Positions 51,298-59,736 of a DNA stretch of 64,000 nucleotides are shown piece after piece. Numbering within the stretch: the first letter of the stretch is position 1; the number at the start of each line of letters is the position of its first letter. Below the pieces are notes generated by a model. That model was given only the letters and a program-made list of their open reading frames with translations. It did no database searches and was not told the DNA's origin. Source of the stretch: an uncultured Streptococcus sp. (lineage in GTDB: Bacteria > Bacillota > Bacilli > Lactobacillales > Streptococcaceae); the NCBI GenBank assembly GCA_934229725.1, contig CAKQDX010000010.1, positions 1 through 64,000 on the forward strand, in the 5' to 3' direction. The position numbers and the translations under genes are program-made.

Positions 51298-52512
51298 TTA
51301 GCGCTTGTAATATGACAAGACACGTTCAATTTTATTTCCCAGATCAGCCAACTCTTCCACACGAGGAAGGTAAACAATACGGAAGTGGTCTGGTTCATTC
51401 CAGTTAAAGCCTTTACCCGGAACCAAGAGAACCTTCTCCTTCTTCAAGAGACGAAGGCAGAACTCTTCATCATCGTCAATATCATACATATTACGATCAA
51501 TTTTAGGGAAGATATAAAGACCTGCATCTGGCTTCACAGCTGTAAGCCCTGGAATAGCATTAACGGTATTCGTGATGAACTCACGTTGTTCATAGATACG
51601 ACCGCCAGGGATCAAGAGCTCGTCTACAGACTGGTAGCCCCCAAGTGAGGTTTGGATAACGTGTTGAGAAAGCACATTGGCACAAAGACGCATGTTGGCC
51701 AGCATGTTAAGACCTTCAATATAGCCTTTGACATTTCTCTTTGGTCCAGAAAGAACCATCCATCCCACACGGAAACCACAGATACGGTGAGACTTAGAAA
51801 GGCCGTTCATAGAGACACAGAAAACGTCTGGTGCAAGACTAGCAATAGCAATGTGCTTTTTACCATCCATTACCAAGCGGTCATAAATCTCATCCGCAAA
51901 GATAATTAAATCGTTTTGGCGTGCAATATCGACAATCTGTTCAAGAACATCTTTAGGGTAAAGAGCACCTGTCGGATTATTCGGATTAATGACGACAATT
52001 GCCTTGGTATTTGAAGTAATCTTAGACTTGATGTCATCAATATCTGGATACCAGTTTGATTTTTCATCACAGACATAGTGCACAGCATTACCGCCAGCTA
52101 GACTCACACAGGCTGTCCAAAGAGGATAGTCTGGCATTGGCACCAAAACTTCGTCTCCGTCATCAAGCAAGGCCTGCATAGACATAGAAATCATCTCTGA
52201 AACACCATTACCAATATAGATATCATCAATATCTACATTTGGGAAGCCCTTAAGCTGGCAATACTGCATAATAGCCTTACGAGCTGAGAAAATCCCCTTA
52301 CTATCTGAATACCCTTCACTGTTACGAACATTCATAATCAAGTCACGAATGACTTCATCTGGTGCTGTAAAGCCAAATTCCGCAGGATTTCCCGTATTAA
52401 GACGAAGAATCTTTTCACCATTAGCAATCAAGCGGTTGGCCTCATCCAAAACTGGTCCACGAATATCATAGGCAACGTGTTCCAACTTTGATGATTTATC
52501 AAATGTTTTCAT
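51298..52512 (-). CDS. alaA: PLP-dependent alanine-type aminotransferase
   Basis: A 404-residue class I aminotransferase. The pyridoxal lysine lies in N-G-L-S-K-S-H-R-I near residue 244, and N-P-N-N-P-T-G-A-L-Y lies near 180. The length and the start F-D-K-S-S-K-L-E-H-V-A-Y-D-I-R-G-P match AlaA/AlaT proteins that form alanine from pyruvate and glutamate. The neighbourhood alaA-codY-pncA is conserved in streptococci. GAAAGG precedes the ATG. A folded leader (52540-52680) lies upstream. Confidence 0.88.
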   Translation of the reverse strand: MKTFDKSSKLEHVAYDIRGPVLDEANRLIANGEKILRLNTGNPAEFGFTAPDEVIRDLIMNVRNSEGYSDSKGIFSARKAIMQYCQLKGFPNVDIDDIYIGNGVSEMISMSMQALLDDGDEVLVPMPDYPLWTACVSLAGGNAVHYVCDEKSNWYPDIDDIKSKITSNTKAIVVINPNNPTGALYPKDVLEQIVDIARQNDLIIFADEIYDRLVMDGKKHIAIASLAPDVFCVSMNGLSKSHRICGFRVGWMVLSGPKRNVKGYIEGLNMLANMRLCANVLSQHVIQTSLGGYQSVDELLIPGGRIYEQREFITNTVNAIPGLTAVKPDAGLYIFPKIDRNMYDIDDDEEFCLRLLKKEKVLLVPGKGFNWNEPDHFRIVYLPRVEELADLGNKIERVLSYYKR

Positions 52513-52539
52513 AAGTTAATCCTTTCAAAAAATACTAAA

Positions 52540-52680
52540 AGTAGATACATCTAGTAGAAAATAAAAAATTCAACACCTGATGGGGATTCCTACTTTTCTT
52601 GACACCATCTAGGGCTTAACCCATGGCATCAGTTAAGAAGACTTATTCTCTTCTCCATTATCACGTTTCTTACGAAGCTA
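52540..52680 (-). promoter_or_regulatory. structured leader between alaA and usp (candidate attenuator)
   Basis: On the minus strand an outer stem CTGATG/CATCAG encloses CCAT-GGG...CCC-TAG-ATGG, followed downstream by TACTA...TAGTA and a TTTTTT run just before the alaA ribosome site. That order (folded domain, then terminator-like hairpin) resembles a riboswitch or attenuator. The class is not recognised, and the orientation could also favour usp. Confidence 0.4.
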
Positions 52681-52811
52681 ATAACAGATTGTATTATACC
52701 TCTTTTTCCAGTAATCTTCAATTTTGGACAATAGCAAAATCCCTTCACTGCGTAAATGGCTCTTTTTAGGTAAAGATTTAAAAAAAGATTTCAGAAAATA
52801 TATAATAACGC

Positions 52812-52840
52812 TTTCACTTTTTAAATTAAAAGAGTATAAT
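52812..52840 (+). promoter_or_regulatory. promoter of usp
   Basis: TTTCAC at 52812-52817, 17-base spacer, TATAAT at 52835-52840, followed by ATAGGAGG before the start. Confidence 0.65.
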
Positions 52841-52866
52841 AGGGCTAAAGATAGGAGGTAGAGCTT

Positions 52867-53319
52867 ATGTCTCAACAATATGAACGTATTATGGTAGCTA
52901 TCGATGGTTCTTACGAATCCGAACTAGCCTTTATCAAAGGTGTGCATGTTGCAAAACGTAACGATGCACAGTTACTTTTAGTACACGTTATCGATACACG
53001 CGCCCTTCAAAGCGTTGCGACTTTCGACTCTTACATCTATGAAAAACTAGAAGACGAAGCTAAAGCTGTTTTGGCCGATTTTGAACGTCAAGCCAAGGAA
53101 GCTGGATTAACCAAGATTCGTAAAGTCATTGAGTTCGGTAATCCTAAGAGTCTCTTGGCCGTTGACATTCCTGAAAAGGAAAACGTTGACCTCATCATGG
53201 TTGGTGCAACTGGTCTTAATACTTTTGAACGCTTGCTTATCGGTTCATCTTCTGAATACATTCTCCGTCACGCAAAAGTTGACTTGCTTATTGTTCGTGA
53301 CTCAGAAAAAACACTTTAG
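52867..53319 (+). CDS. universal stress protein
   Basis: A 150-residue UspA-family protein with M-V-A-I-D-G-S near the start and the ATP-binding G-A-T-G-L-N...G-S-S-S-E near 115-128. Such proteins respond to stress and stationary phase. It is divergent from alaA and has its own promoter and terminator. Confidence 0.93.
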   Translation: MSQQYERIMVAIDGSYESELAFIKGVHVAKRNDAQLLLVHVIDTRALQSVATFDSYIYEKLEDEAKAVLADFERQAKEAGLTKIRKVIEFGNPKSLLAVDIPEKENVDLIMVGATGLNTFERLLIGSSSEYILRHAKVDLLIVRDSEKTL

Positions 53320-53330
53320 TCGCCTCTCAC

Positions 53331-53354
53331 AAGCACCTACGGTGCTTTTTTTCA
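53331..53354 (+). terminator. terminator of usp
   Basis: AAGCAC/GTGCTT stem with loop CTACG, then T7. Confidence 0.8.
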
Positions 53355-53400
53355 TACGAAAAAGAACTGGGACACTTTTGCCTCAGTTCCTTTGTTTATT

Positions 53401-54153
53401 CTATTTTTCAGACTTAGCCGATTCAGATACTTCTTCAGACTCTGAACTTGCTTGACTTTTTTCCTTTAACACTTCACTAGCAGATTGGCTTGAAACACCT
53501 GCTTGCTCTAAAGCAAGGCTAGTTGAAAGACTCTCACGTTCAGCTTCCTGACTAAGGCTAGCTTCAACAATCATCAATTCTTTTTGACGCTCAGTCTCAC
53601 GCTGGTATTCACGTTCTTCCAGTTCATCCTGACGTCGTCTTTCTTGCTCACGTCTTTGAGCTCTTTGACGCTCACGTTTAGCATGGCGTTTTTGCGTCTC
53701 ATCAATCAAGACCTTCGTGTTGTCTTTGATACGCATCAACTTAACAAGACGAACCAAAAGTCTCCAAAGGAAAACAACAATGGACTCTGCAAAAAGTAGA
53801 ATCTCTACTATAATGACTCCCAACAAACTCCAAGCCATGAAAAGTGTGATCAACAACTGCGTGAAAATTTTCTTCAAATCACCCAAGTGATTATTATGGA
53901 TATTAAGGGTCTCAAGGAAAAGATCCAAAATACCTTGCAAGAGATTAGACTTAACAGACTTATCTCCGTCAAGACTCAAGTCTGTTTGGACTTCTGCCGG
54001 AGTAACCACGGTCAATTCGCCATCTTGGTAGACTTCTACACGGTCTCCCAAATCGATAGCAAAATCAAATAGGGCTTTATCTATTTTCTTTAAACGCCCA
54101 TCAGGATGACTAAGATAGACAAAGTCATCATCAATTTTTAATATACGAAACAT
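53401..54153 (-). CDS. membrane protein with charged coiled-coil tail, function unknown
   Basis: A 250-residue protein. Residues 1-60 form a small beta-rich domain (D-D-D-F-V-Y-L-S-H-P-D-G). One or two membrane segments lie near 102-135, and a very basic/acidic coiled coil rich in R, E and Q lies at 150-195. The tail is Ser/Glu-rich. The coiled coil is probably cytoplasmic. No family recognised. Confidence 0.65.
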   Translation of the reverse strand: MFRILKIDDDFVYLSHPDGRLKKIDKALFDFAIDLGDRVEVYQDGELTVVTPAEVQTDLSLDGDKSVKSNLLQGILDLFLETLNIHNNHLGDLKKIFTQLLITLFMAWSLLGVIIVEILLFAESIVVFLWRLLVRLVKLMRIKDNTKVLIDETQKRHAKRERQRAQRREQERRRQDELEEREYQRETERQKELMIVEASLSQEAERESLSTSLALEQAGVSSQSASEVLKEKSQASSESEEVSESAKSEK

Positions 54154-54432
54154 AATTTACCTGCTTTTTAGTGCTTCATAAATAATAACAAAGTTAAAAA
54201 GCTCTTGTCAAGAGCTTGTCAAACGGATACAAACAATATGAAATACGTCATGAACTAAGAAACTCTACAAAAACGTGAAATAAGTCCTTATTTCACAAGC
54301 AAAGTGAACATGGGTCTAGACTTTCCCTTATGATAAAAATGCTCAAAACAGTTTGTTTCAAGCACTCCATCATATTAAAATCAGTTAGGAAAACTGTTTT
54401 AGACTGGGCCTAAACCTCAAAGAGTTAGCATT
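54154..54432. other. 279-base interval between pflA and the coiled-coil protein gene
   Basis: It contains an inverted repeat (GAAATAAG/CTTATTTC near 54280-54297), AGCTCTTG/CAAGAGCT near 54201-54215, and AGACTTTCCCTT near 54320, which weakly resembles the A-element family. No clear gene. Confidence 0.4.
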
Positions 54433-55233
54433 TTAGTCCAAAGTTTTGACACCAACACGGTTCTTGTATTCTTGGTAGGTTTCAGTATGCATGAGGGCCT
54501 TAGCATTTTTAACACGGTCCATAGTTGGTGGTTTGACCCCTTCCAAAGGATATGGAATACCAAGTTCACGCCACTTGAATTCACCCATAGTATGATAAGG
54601 AAGAATCTCAAACTTATCAACATTTTTCAAGGTCTTTACAAACTCACCAAGCTTAACCAAGTGATCGTCAAAGTCAGTCAATCCAGGCACCAAGACGTGA
54701 CGAATCCAGACTGGCACTTGTTTATCAGACAAGTATTTTGCAAATGCCAAGATATTCGTATTAGGTTGGCGAGTTACAAATTTGTGTTGTTCTGGGTCAA
54801 TCTCTTTGATGTCAAGCAGGACCAAATCAGTCACAGCCAAGAGTTTGTCAACAACTTCATGATACTCAGGAGTATTACGGTAGGCAAAACCACAAGTATC
54901 AAGTGTACAGTGAATACCTAACTTTTTAGCCTCTGTAAAAAGGGCCGTAACAAAATCAATCTGAAGCATGGCCTCACCACCAGACACAGTGATACCACCT
55001 TGCTCTCCCCAGAAATGACGGAAACGAAGAGCTTCTTCTAAGACATCCTCGACAGTACGCTCAACAGCCTTATTTGACTCCATAGCCCATGTATCTGGGT
55101 TATGGCAATATTGGCAACGCATCTTACAGCCTTGCATAAAAACAATAAAACGGATACCCGGACCATCTACAGATCCAAAACTTTCAGTCGAATGAACCAG
55201 TCCAGTCACCTGACTGTAATCAATTTCTGCCAT
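54433..55233 (-). CDS. pflA: pyruvate formate-lyase activating enzyme
   Basis: A 266-residue radical SAM enzyme with the C-x3-C-x2-C cluster motif in G-C-K-M-R-C-Q-Y-C near residue 35 and G-G-E (V-S-G-G-E-A) near 85. It installs the glycyl radical on PFL for mixed-acid fermentation. Monocistronic here; pflB is not in the window. Confidence 0.95.
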   Translation of the reverse strand: MAEIDYSQVTGLVHSTESFGSVDGPGIRFIVFMQGCKMRCQYCHNPDTWAMESNKAVERTVEDVLEEALRFRHFWGEQGGITVSGGEAMLQIDFVTALFTEAKKLGIHCTLDTCGFAYRNTPEYHEVVDKLLAVTDLVLLDIKEIDPEQHKFVTRQPNTNILAFAKYLSDKQVPVWIRHVLVPGLTDFDDHLVKLGEFVKTLKNVDKFEILPYHTMGEFKWRELGIPYPLEGVKPPTMDRVKNAKALMHTETYQEYKNRVGVKTLD

Positions 55234-55500
55234 GGCAGCCTCCTTGAAAACGCTTTTTACATAAACTCATTATACCTTTTTTACGAAAAACATGCTTCTT
55301 ATCTGCCCGAATTAAAGCAAAGGTTATACTATAATACATCTCCAGTAAGATATAAACTATACTATACCAGAAAGAAAAATCGGAAATAAACCAGTCTTAG
55401 AACACAGACAGACGAATCTGAACATCCCATAAATAAGCATTTCTGCAAAATCTTTAGTGTAAGGCACAGAAAATATAAATTGAGACTCTTTGCTACGACA
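55234..55500. other. 267-base interval upstream of pflA
   Basis: AT-rich, with several TATAC(T)-like boxes near 55325-55370 that may hold the pflA promoter. No gene or clear motif otherwise. Confidence 0.4.
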
Positions 55501-55625
55501 AAAACGCCTGAAGCTAAAAAGTTTCAGGCGTTCGAAATTCTTGAGACTTAAGGCTTAAAAATAAGGCATGGAACTTCGAAAAAGTTCGCCGACATCCCTC
55601 ATCACCTAAGGAAAGTCTCAAAATA
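55501..55625 (-). ncRNA. structured repeat element, copy A4, ending in a terminator
   Basis: Minus strand GAGACTT...CTTAGG...GTTCCATGCCTTA...AAGCCTTAAGTCTCAAG-AATTTCGAA, then a strong hairpin CGCCTGAA/TTCAGGCG (55505-55530) and TTTT. GAGACTT at the 5' end pairs with AAGTCTC. It shares block order with A1 and A2. It lies in the 3' region of the LPXTG gene at 55677 and may terminate that transcript. Confidence 0.55.
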
Positions 55626-55676
55626 AGAATTTATGTTAAATCTAAAACTAGAAGAAATCCAGTCTTTTCTGATAGA

Positions 55677-56411
55677 TTAAGCACGTTTTTTGAAGCCCAA
55701 AAAGGCTGCTGCTGCAAGGAAGAAAGTCCCTGCAAGAGTCAAGAAGGTTGCTGATTCTTCACCGGTCTTAGGAAGGGTTACTTCTTTACCTTTAGCATCT
55801 TTACCTGTCAATGTTCCATCAGTGTTAACCTTAAATCCTACCGCTTCAGGAGCAACAACACTTGTTGTACCATCAGTATTTGCAATAACAACTTGGCTAT
55901 TTTGTGTAGAAACAATTGTTTGGCCAGCTGCTGTCACAACTGGAGCTGCTGGTGTAACAGTCACAACAGGTTGTCCATTGACATTCACTGCAGGAATCTC
56001 AGGTGTTTGAGGGTTCTCTTTTGTTTCAGTATTAGCCGATGGTGCTGCTGTATCAGGCTTGTCAGCTGGTTTTTCAGCAGGTTTATCTGACGACTCAGTT
56101 GTTGGAGCTGGTGTTGCTGGCGTTTCTGGAGTCGCTGGCGCTGTTGGCGTCGTAGGAGTCTCAGGCGTCGCTGGTACTTCAGGGACAGCAGGAGCAGTTG
56201 GCGTTGTTGCACCTGTATTTGAATCATTACTGCGGGCCAAATCGCCATCACTTGGCGCTGTAGAAGAGCCTGTTGTTCCACGCTCTGCTGTCGGTTGCGT
56301 AATCAAAGCATCATTTGTAGCAATGCCATCATCCGCATAAGAAGTTACTGGTACTAAAGCTCCTAGGGTAAGGAAAAGCAATCCACTATAGATAGATTTT
56401 TTAGAAGCCAT
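55677..56411 (-). CDS. LPXTG-anchored Pro/Thr-rich surface protein
   Basis: A 244-residue wall protein. The signal peptide is about 1-26 (K-K-S-I-Y-S-G-L-L-F-L-T-L-G-A-L). Residues 45-140 are Pro/Ala/Thr-rich (P-A-T-P-E-T-P-T-T-P). A small folded region follows (about 145-205). The sorting signal L-P-K-T-G is near 210, then a hydrophobic segment and K-K-R-A. Sortase A would attach it to peptidoglycan. The Thr-rich stalk could be a glycosylation target. No adhesin domain recognised. Confidence 0.85.
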   Translation of the reverse strand: MASKKSIYSGLLFLTLGALVPVTSYADDGIATNDALITQPTAERGTTGSSTAPSDGDLARSNDSNTGATTPTAPAVPEVPATPETPTTPTAPATPETPATPAPTTESSDKPAEKPADKPDTAAPSANTETKENPQTPEIPAVNVNGQPVVTVTPAAPVVTAAGQTIVSTQNSQVVIANTDGTTSVVAPEAVGFKVNTDGTLTGKDAKGKEVTLPKTGEESATFLTLAGTFFLAAAAFLGFKKRA

Positions 56412-56762
56412 TAAAATTCTCCTTTTTTCATTTGTCAGTTAATTTATATTCTACCATAAAAAAGGAATAAAGGACTATTTTAATCAAAATCTTATCTATT
56501 TTTATTCTAAATCTATCACAAGGAACAGATGTGTTTAAAATCCTTTAAACAAAAATTTCAAATCTGATAAAGATGTTCTCCTAAAGAAGGCAAAAATAGC
56601 TCAGCACCATGCTTTGAGGCATTTTTCTCATTTTTTCATTTGGCTAAAGGAAATTTCACATGAAGATAAGAAAAAAGCGCCCTCTCATAAAGAGATGGAA
56701 CGCTCAATTATCATTTTCTGACCTTATAGCTCAAGGGTTTTCTAATCAAAATCCTCTTAAAG
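56412..56762. other. 351-base interval between the LPXTG gene and the CorC-like gene
   Basis: Holds the leader of the LPXTG gene and a hairpin near 56677-56705 (AGCGC-CTCT/AGAG-CGCT type), which may terminate the CorC-like gene. Otherwise nothing recognised. Confidence 0.4.
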
Positions 56763-58094
56763 CTATTCTTCTACTTCTTCTGGAGCTTCTGTGATGATGA
56801 CTTTAAGCTTGGTTACTCGACCGTCCTTAACCTTGTCATTGATAAACTCAAGGTGTTTATCTTTATTATTCACTTCATAGTGTTCTTTGACCTCTTGGGT
56901 AGGAATAGCTCCTACACCAGTCAAATAATAACCTGCGATAGTGTCAACATCATCACTCTCAAGTTCAGTGTCGAAGTATTCATTGAAGTCGTTAAGGGTC
57001 ATTACCCCCTCAACAATATAGGTATTTTCACCAATTTCACGAACTTCTACACTAGCCTTATCTGTTTCATCATCAATCTCACCAACGATTTCTTCCAAAA
57101 GGTCCTCGAAGGTAACAAGACCAGCCACACCACCATATTCATCAAGCAAGATAGCCATCTGATTATTGGTGTTACGAAAGGCTTCCAAAAGGTCATTAAC
57201 GAAGATTGTTTCTGGAACAAAGAGGGGCTCGTTCATGATGCGACGAAGCTTAACATTTTCAAAACCGAGCTCATAACCTGCTTGAAGGAGGTTTTTGGTA
57301 TGGATAACACCGATAATCTTATCCTTATCATCTTCGTAGACAGGGATACGAGAAAAGCTTTGCTTAAGAATGGCTTGGATATTTTCCTGAGTGTTGTCTT
57401 CAATATCAATCATGAAGGCATCTGTACGAGGAACCATGACTTCACGCGCCATCAATTCATCAAGAGAGAAGACACCTTGAAGCATTTCAATTTCTTCAGC
57501 TTCAAGTGTTTCATCACTCTTGGTCAACATGTACTCAATCTCGTCACGTGTCATCTGCTCATCCGCATCATCAAAAGTCATAGGTGTCAAACGAGACAAA
57601 AGGTTGGTTGATGCCGAAAGAATCCATACAAAAGGACTGACAATCTTACCAGTTACGATAATGACAGGTGCTGAGTAGATGGCCAGATTCTCCTTAAGGT
57701 TCATGGCAATACGCTTAGGATAAAGCTCACCAAAAACGATAGAAATGTAGGTCAAGACTACCAAAGATACCACGCTACCAGCTGTTTTAGCCCATGCTAC
57801 GTGACCAAACCAAGTTGCTATAACTGCTCCTAGTGAAGCAGAGAGACTGGCCCCTTGCAAAAGACTAATAAAAGTAATACCAACCTGAATAGTTGATAAG
57901 AAGTTATTGGGATTTTCAAGAACCTTGAGTAGGCGAATAAATTTCTTATCTCCCTCTTCTGCCTTTTGTTCGACACGAGAGCGATTGAGTGACACTAGGG
58001 CCATCTCAGACGCTGAGAAAAAGGCTGTGAGCAGGGTTAAAATGACTAGTAAAATAAATTGAAATAATAAGGACTGACCACTGGAGTCTTCCAT
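56763..58094 (-). CDS. CNNM/CorC-family transporter-associated protein (hemolysin C-like)
   Basis: A 443-residue protein: an N-terminal CNNM (DUF21) membrane domain (about 10-195), two CBS domains (about 210-335) and a C-terminal CorC_HlyC domain (about 350-435) with G-D-I-D-D-E before it. Such proteins export Mg2+ or regulate its transport. Divergent from the ABC ATPase gene at 58206. Confidence 0.92.
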   Translation of the reverse strand: MEDSSGQSLLFQFILLVILTLLTAFFSASEMALVSLNRSRVEQKAEEGDKKFIRLLKVLENPNNFLSTIQVGITFISLLQGASLSASLGAVIATWFGHVAWAKTAGSVVSLVVLTYISIVFGELYPKRIAMNLKENLAIYSAPVIIVTGKIVSPFVWILSASTNLLSRLTPMTFDDADEQMTRDEIEYMLTKSDETLEAEEIEMLQGVFSLDELMAREVMVPRTDAFMIDIEDNTQENIQAILKQSFSRIPVYEDDKDKIIGVIHTKNLLQAGYELGFENVKLRRIMNEPLFVPETIFVNDLLEAFRNTNNQMAILLDEYGGVAGLVTFEDLLEEIVGEIDDETDKASVEVREIGENTYIVEGVMTLNDFNEYFDTELESDDVDTIAGYYLTGVGAIPTQEVKEHYEVNNKDKHLEFINDKVKDGRVTKLKVIITEAPEEVEE

Positions 58095-58169
58095 TTTTTT
58101 CTTCTCCTCTAAAAAAAATTCTGACTTTCATTATACCACAGTTTTCCAATAAAAGCCCTTATTTTATGC

Positions 58170-58175
58170 TATAAT
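58170..58175 (+). promoter_or_regulatory. extended -10 of the ABC ATPase gene
   Basis: TGC-TATAAT at 58167-58175, about 30 bases before the start; AAAGGAGAG precedes the ATG. Confidence 0.5.
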
Positions 58176-58205
58176 TAGAGTAATTTACCATCAAAGGAGA
58201 GACTT

Positions 58206-58988
58206 ATGTCACTTATACGATTAGAAAATGTCGGTTTGACTCGCCAAGGAAAAACACTCTTGTCCAACTTGAACTGGACAGTGGAGAAAGGGCAAACCTG
58301 GGCCATTCTAGGTCTTAATGGTGCTGGGAAATCCACTCTCCTACGTCTGTTGACTGCTGATTTTTTCCCAAGTGAAGGTCAAGCTGAGATCCTTGGCTAT
58401 AGCTTTGGTAATGGCGATATCACAGGCCTTCGCAAACAGATTGGTATTGTTAGTTCCTTTATCACCGAGCGTCTGCCTAAGCATATGACCGCTGAAAAGA
58501 TCGTACTTACCGGTAAGTACAAGAGTTCAATCCTCTATAAGGCATACGGCGACAAAGAATTACAAGAAGCTAAGGACATGCTGGTGTCACTTGGAGCTGG
58601 GGAACTGATTGGTCGCCAATACCACGGCCTGTCTCAAGGGGAAAAACAAATTTGTTTGATTGCTCGTAGCCTTATGGAAGACCCTGACATCATTATCCTT
58701 GACGAAGCGACTGTTGGCTTGGACCTCTTTGCTCGTGAAAAACTCTTGCGTCAGATTGATCGCATCACTTCACTTCCTCATGCTCCACTGGTCCTTTATG
58801 TCACCCACCACGCTGAGGAAATCACTGAAAATATGGACCACATCCTTCTGCTCCGCCAAGGAAAGATCGTGGCTCAAGGGGCTAAAAATGACATCATCAC
58901 ACCGGAAGTCTTGGCTGATTTCTACCAAAATCCTGTTCAAATCATTCCTATTGATGACCACCGTTTTTACATTAACCCACTTCTCTAA
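58206..58988 (+). CDS. stand-alone ABC ATP-binding protein (YlmA/ModF-like)
   Basis: A 260-residue ATPase with Walker A G-L-N-G-A-G-K-S-T near 36, signature L-S-Q-G-E-K-Q near 144 and Walker B I-I-I-L-D-E-A-T-V-G-L-D near 165. No permease lies nearby. Stand-alone members such as YlmA and ModF have unclear roles. Confidence 0.88.
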   Translation: MSLIRLENVGLTRQGKTLLSNLNWTVEKGQTWAILGLNGAGKSTLLRLLTADFFPSEGQAEILGYSFGNGDITGLRKQIGIVSSFITERLPKHMTAEKIVLTGKYKSSILYKAYGDKELQEAKDMLVSLGAGELIGRQYHGLSQGEKQICLIARSLMEDPDIIILDEATVGLDLFAREKLLRQIDRITSLPHAPLVLYVTHHAEEITENMDHILLLRQGKIVAQGAKNDIITPEVLADFYQNPVQIIPIDDHRFYINPLL

Positions 58989-59020
58989 AAATCAATCACT
59001 ATTTATGAACAACATCAAAG

Positions 59021-59062
59021 CAACAAGTCCCTCAGACCATAGACTGGGGGACTTGTTCTTTT
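59021..59062 (+). terminator. terminator after the ABC ATPase gene
   Basis: AACAAGTCCC/GGGACTTGTT arms around an AGACCATAGACT-type loop, then TCTTTT. Confidence 0.8.
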
Positions 59063-59140
59063 ATCACCACTCCTCTTTTATTTGAGATACGCCATACAAA
59101 ATTAAGGCTGGAACGATGAGCTGTTCTATAGATGACTTTT

Positions 59141-59215
59141 GTCAAAAGATTTCACCATGTGATAAAATCTTTTGACTTTTACCGATTCGGTCAAAACTGT
59201 CCTTTTTGACCGAAT
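59141..59215. repeat. two perfect 12-bp inverted repeats upstream of a small membrane protein gene
   Basis: IR1 is GTCAAAAGATTT (59141-59152) with AAATCTTTTGAC (59165-59176); the inner part can also pair (CAC/GTG). IR2 is ATTCGGTCAAAA (59185-59196) with TTTTGACCGAAT (59204-59215). Both contain GTCAAAA. They lie 110-190 bases before the start at 59329 and could be operators or RNA hairpins. Confidence 0.75.
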
Positions 59216-59328
59216 AGATTCTAGAATGAACCACATAGACAAAGAATATTGTCCACAAGCTAGCCTTTTGATAATTTAGTAGGTGTTAAAGCAAAATATC
59301 TTTCAGATATAGAAAACGAGGTAGAAAC

Positions 59329-59649
59329 ATGACTAAAGTAATAGGTATTGGATTAATAGGTACAGCAGTAACAGTTATCACTTACAGTATTCTCGGCTTC
59401 CCAAAATTGGAGGTGTCCCTTTGGCCACTCTTTCCAGTCGCTCTTTTTGCTTTCTTTGCAATAGAAAATCTTATCAAAAAAGATTATAAATCTAGCCTCA
59501 TGAGTACTTTGATTGGTTTAATGATTGCTAATGCTATCTATGACGTGCTCCCTATATCAAATAACATCTTGATTGTTGCAAGAATTTTAACATGCCTTGG
59601 TCTAGGCTTTCTTTTTCCAAATCACGGTACAGATAAAGAGAGACATTAA
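59329..59649 (+). CDS. small four-helix membrane protein, function unknown
   Basis: A 106-residue protein with about four hydrophobic segments (5-25, 32-48, 60-75, 82-97) and short charged ends. ACGAGGTAGA precedes the ATG. No family recognised. It is preceded by two inverted repeats and followed by a strong terminator. Confidence 0.6.
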   Translation: MTKVIGIGLIGTAVTVITYSILGFPKLEVSLWPLFPVALFAFFAIENLIKKDYKSSLMSTLIGLMIANAIYDVLPISNNILIVARILTCLGLGFLFPNHGTDKERH

Positions 59650-59696
59650 AAAAACGAGAAATCCGTTTATGTAAGAACAGATTTCTCGTTTTTTTC
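59649..59696. terminator. bidirectional terminator between the small membrane protein and LPXTG genes
   Basis: AAAACGAGAAATC pairs with GATTTCTCGTTTT around a long loop, with T7 after it. Confidence 0.8.
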
Positions 59697-59736
59697 CACT
59701 TATAGTCTTACTATTAACTTAACTATTAGCATTTCT

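Noticed and set aside
52540..52680. T-box leader
   Set aside because: No T-box sequence (AGGGTGGNACCGCG) or specifier-loop pattern is present.
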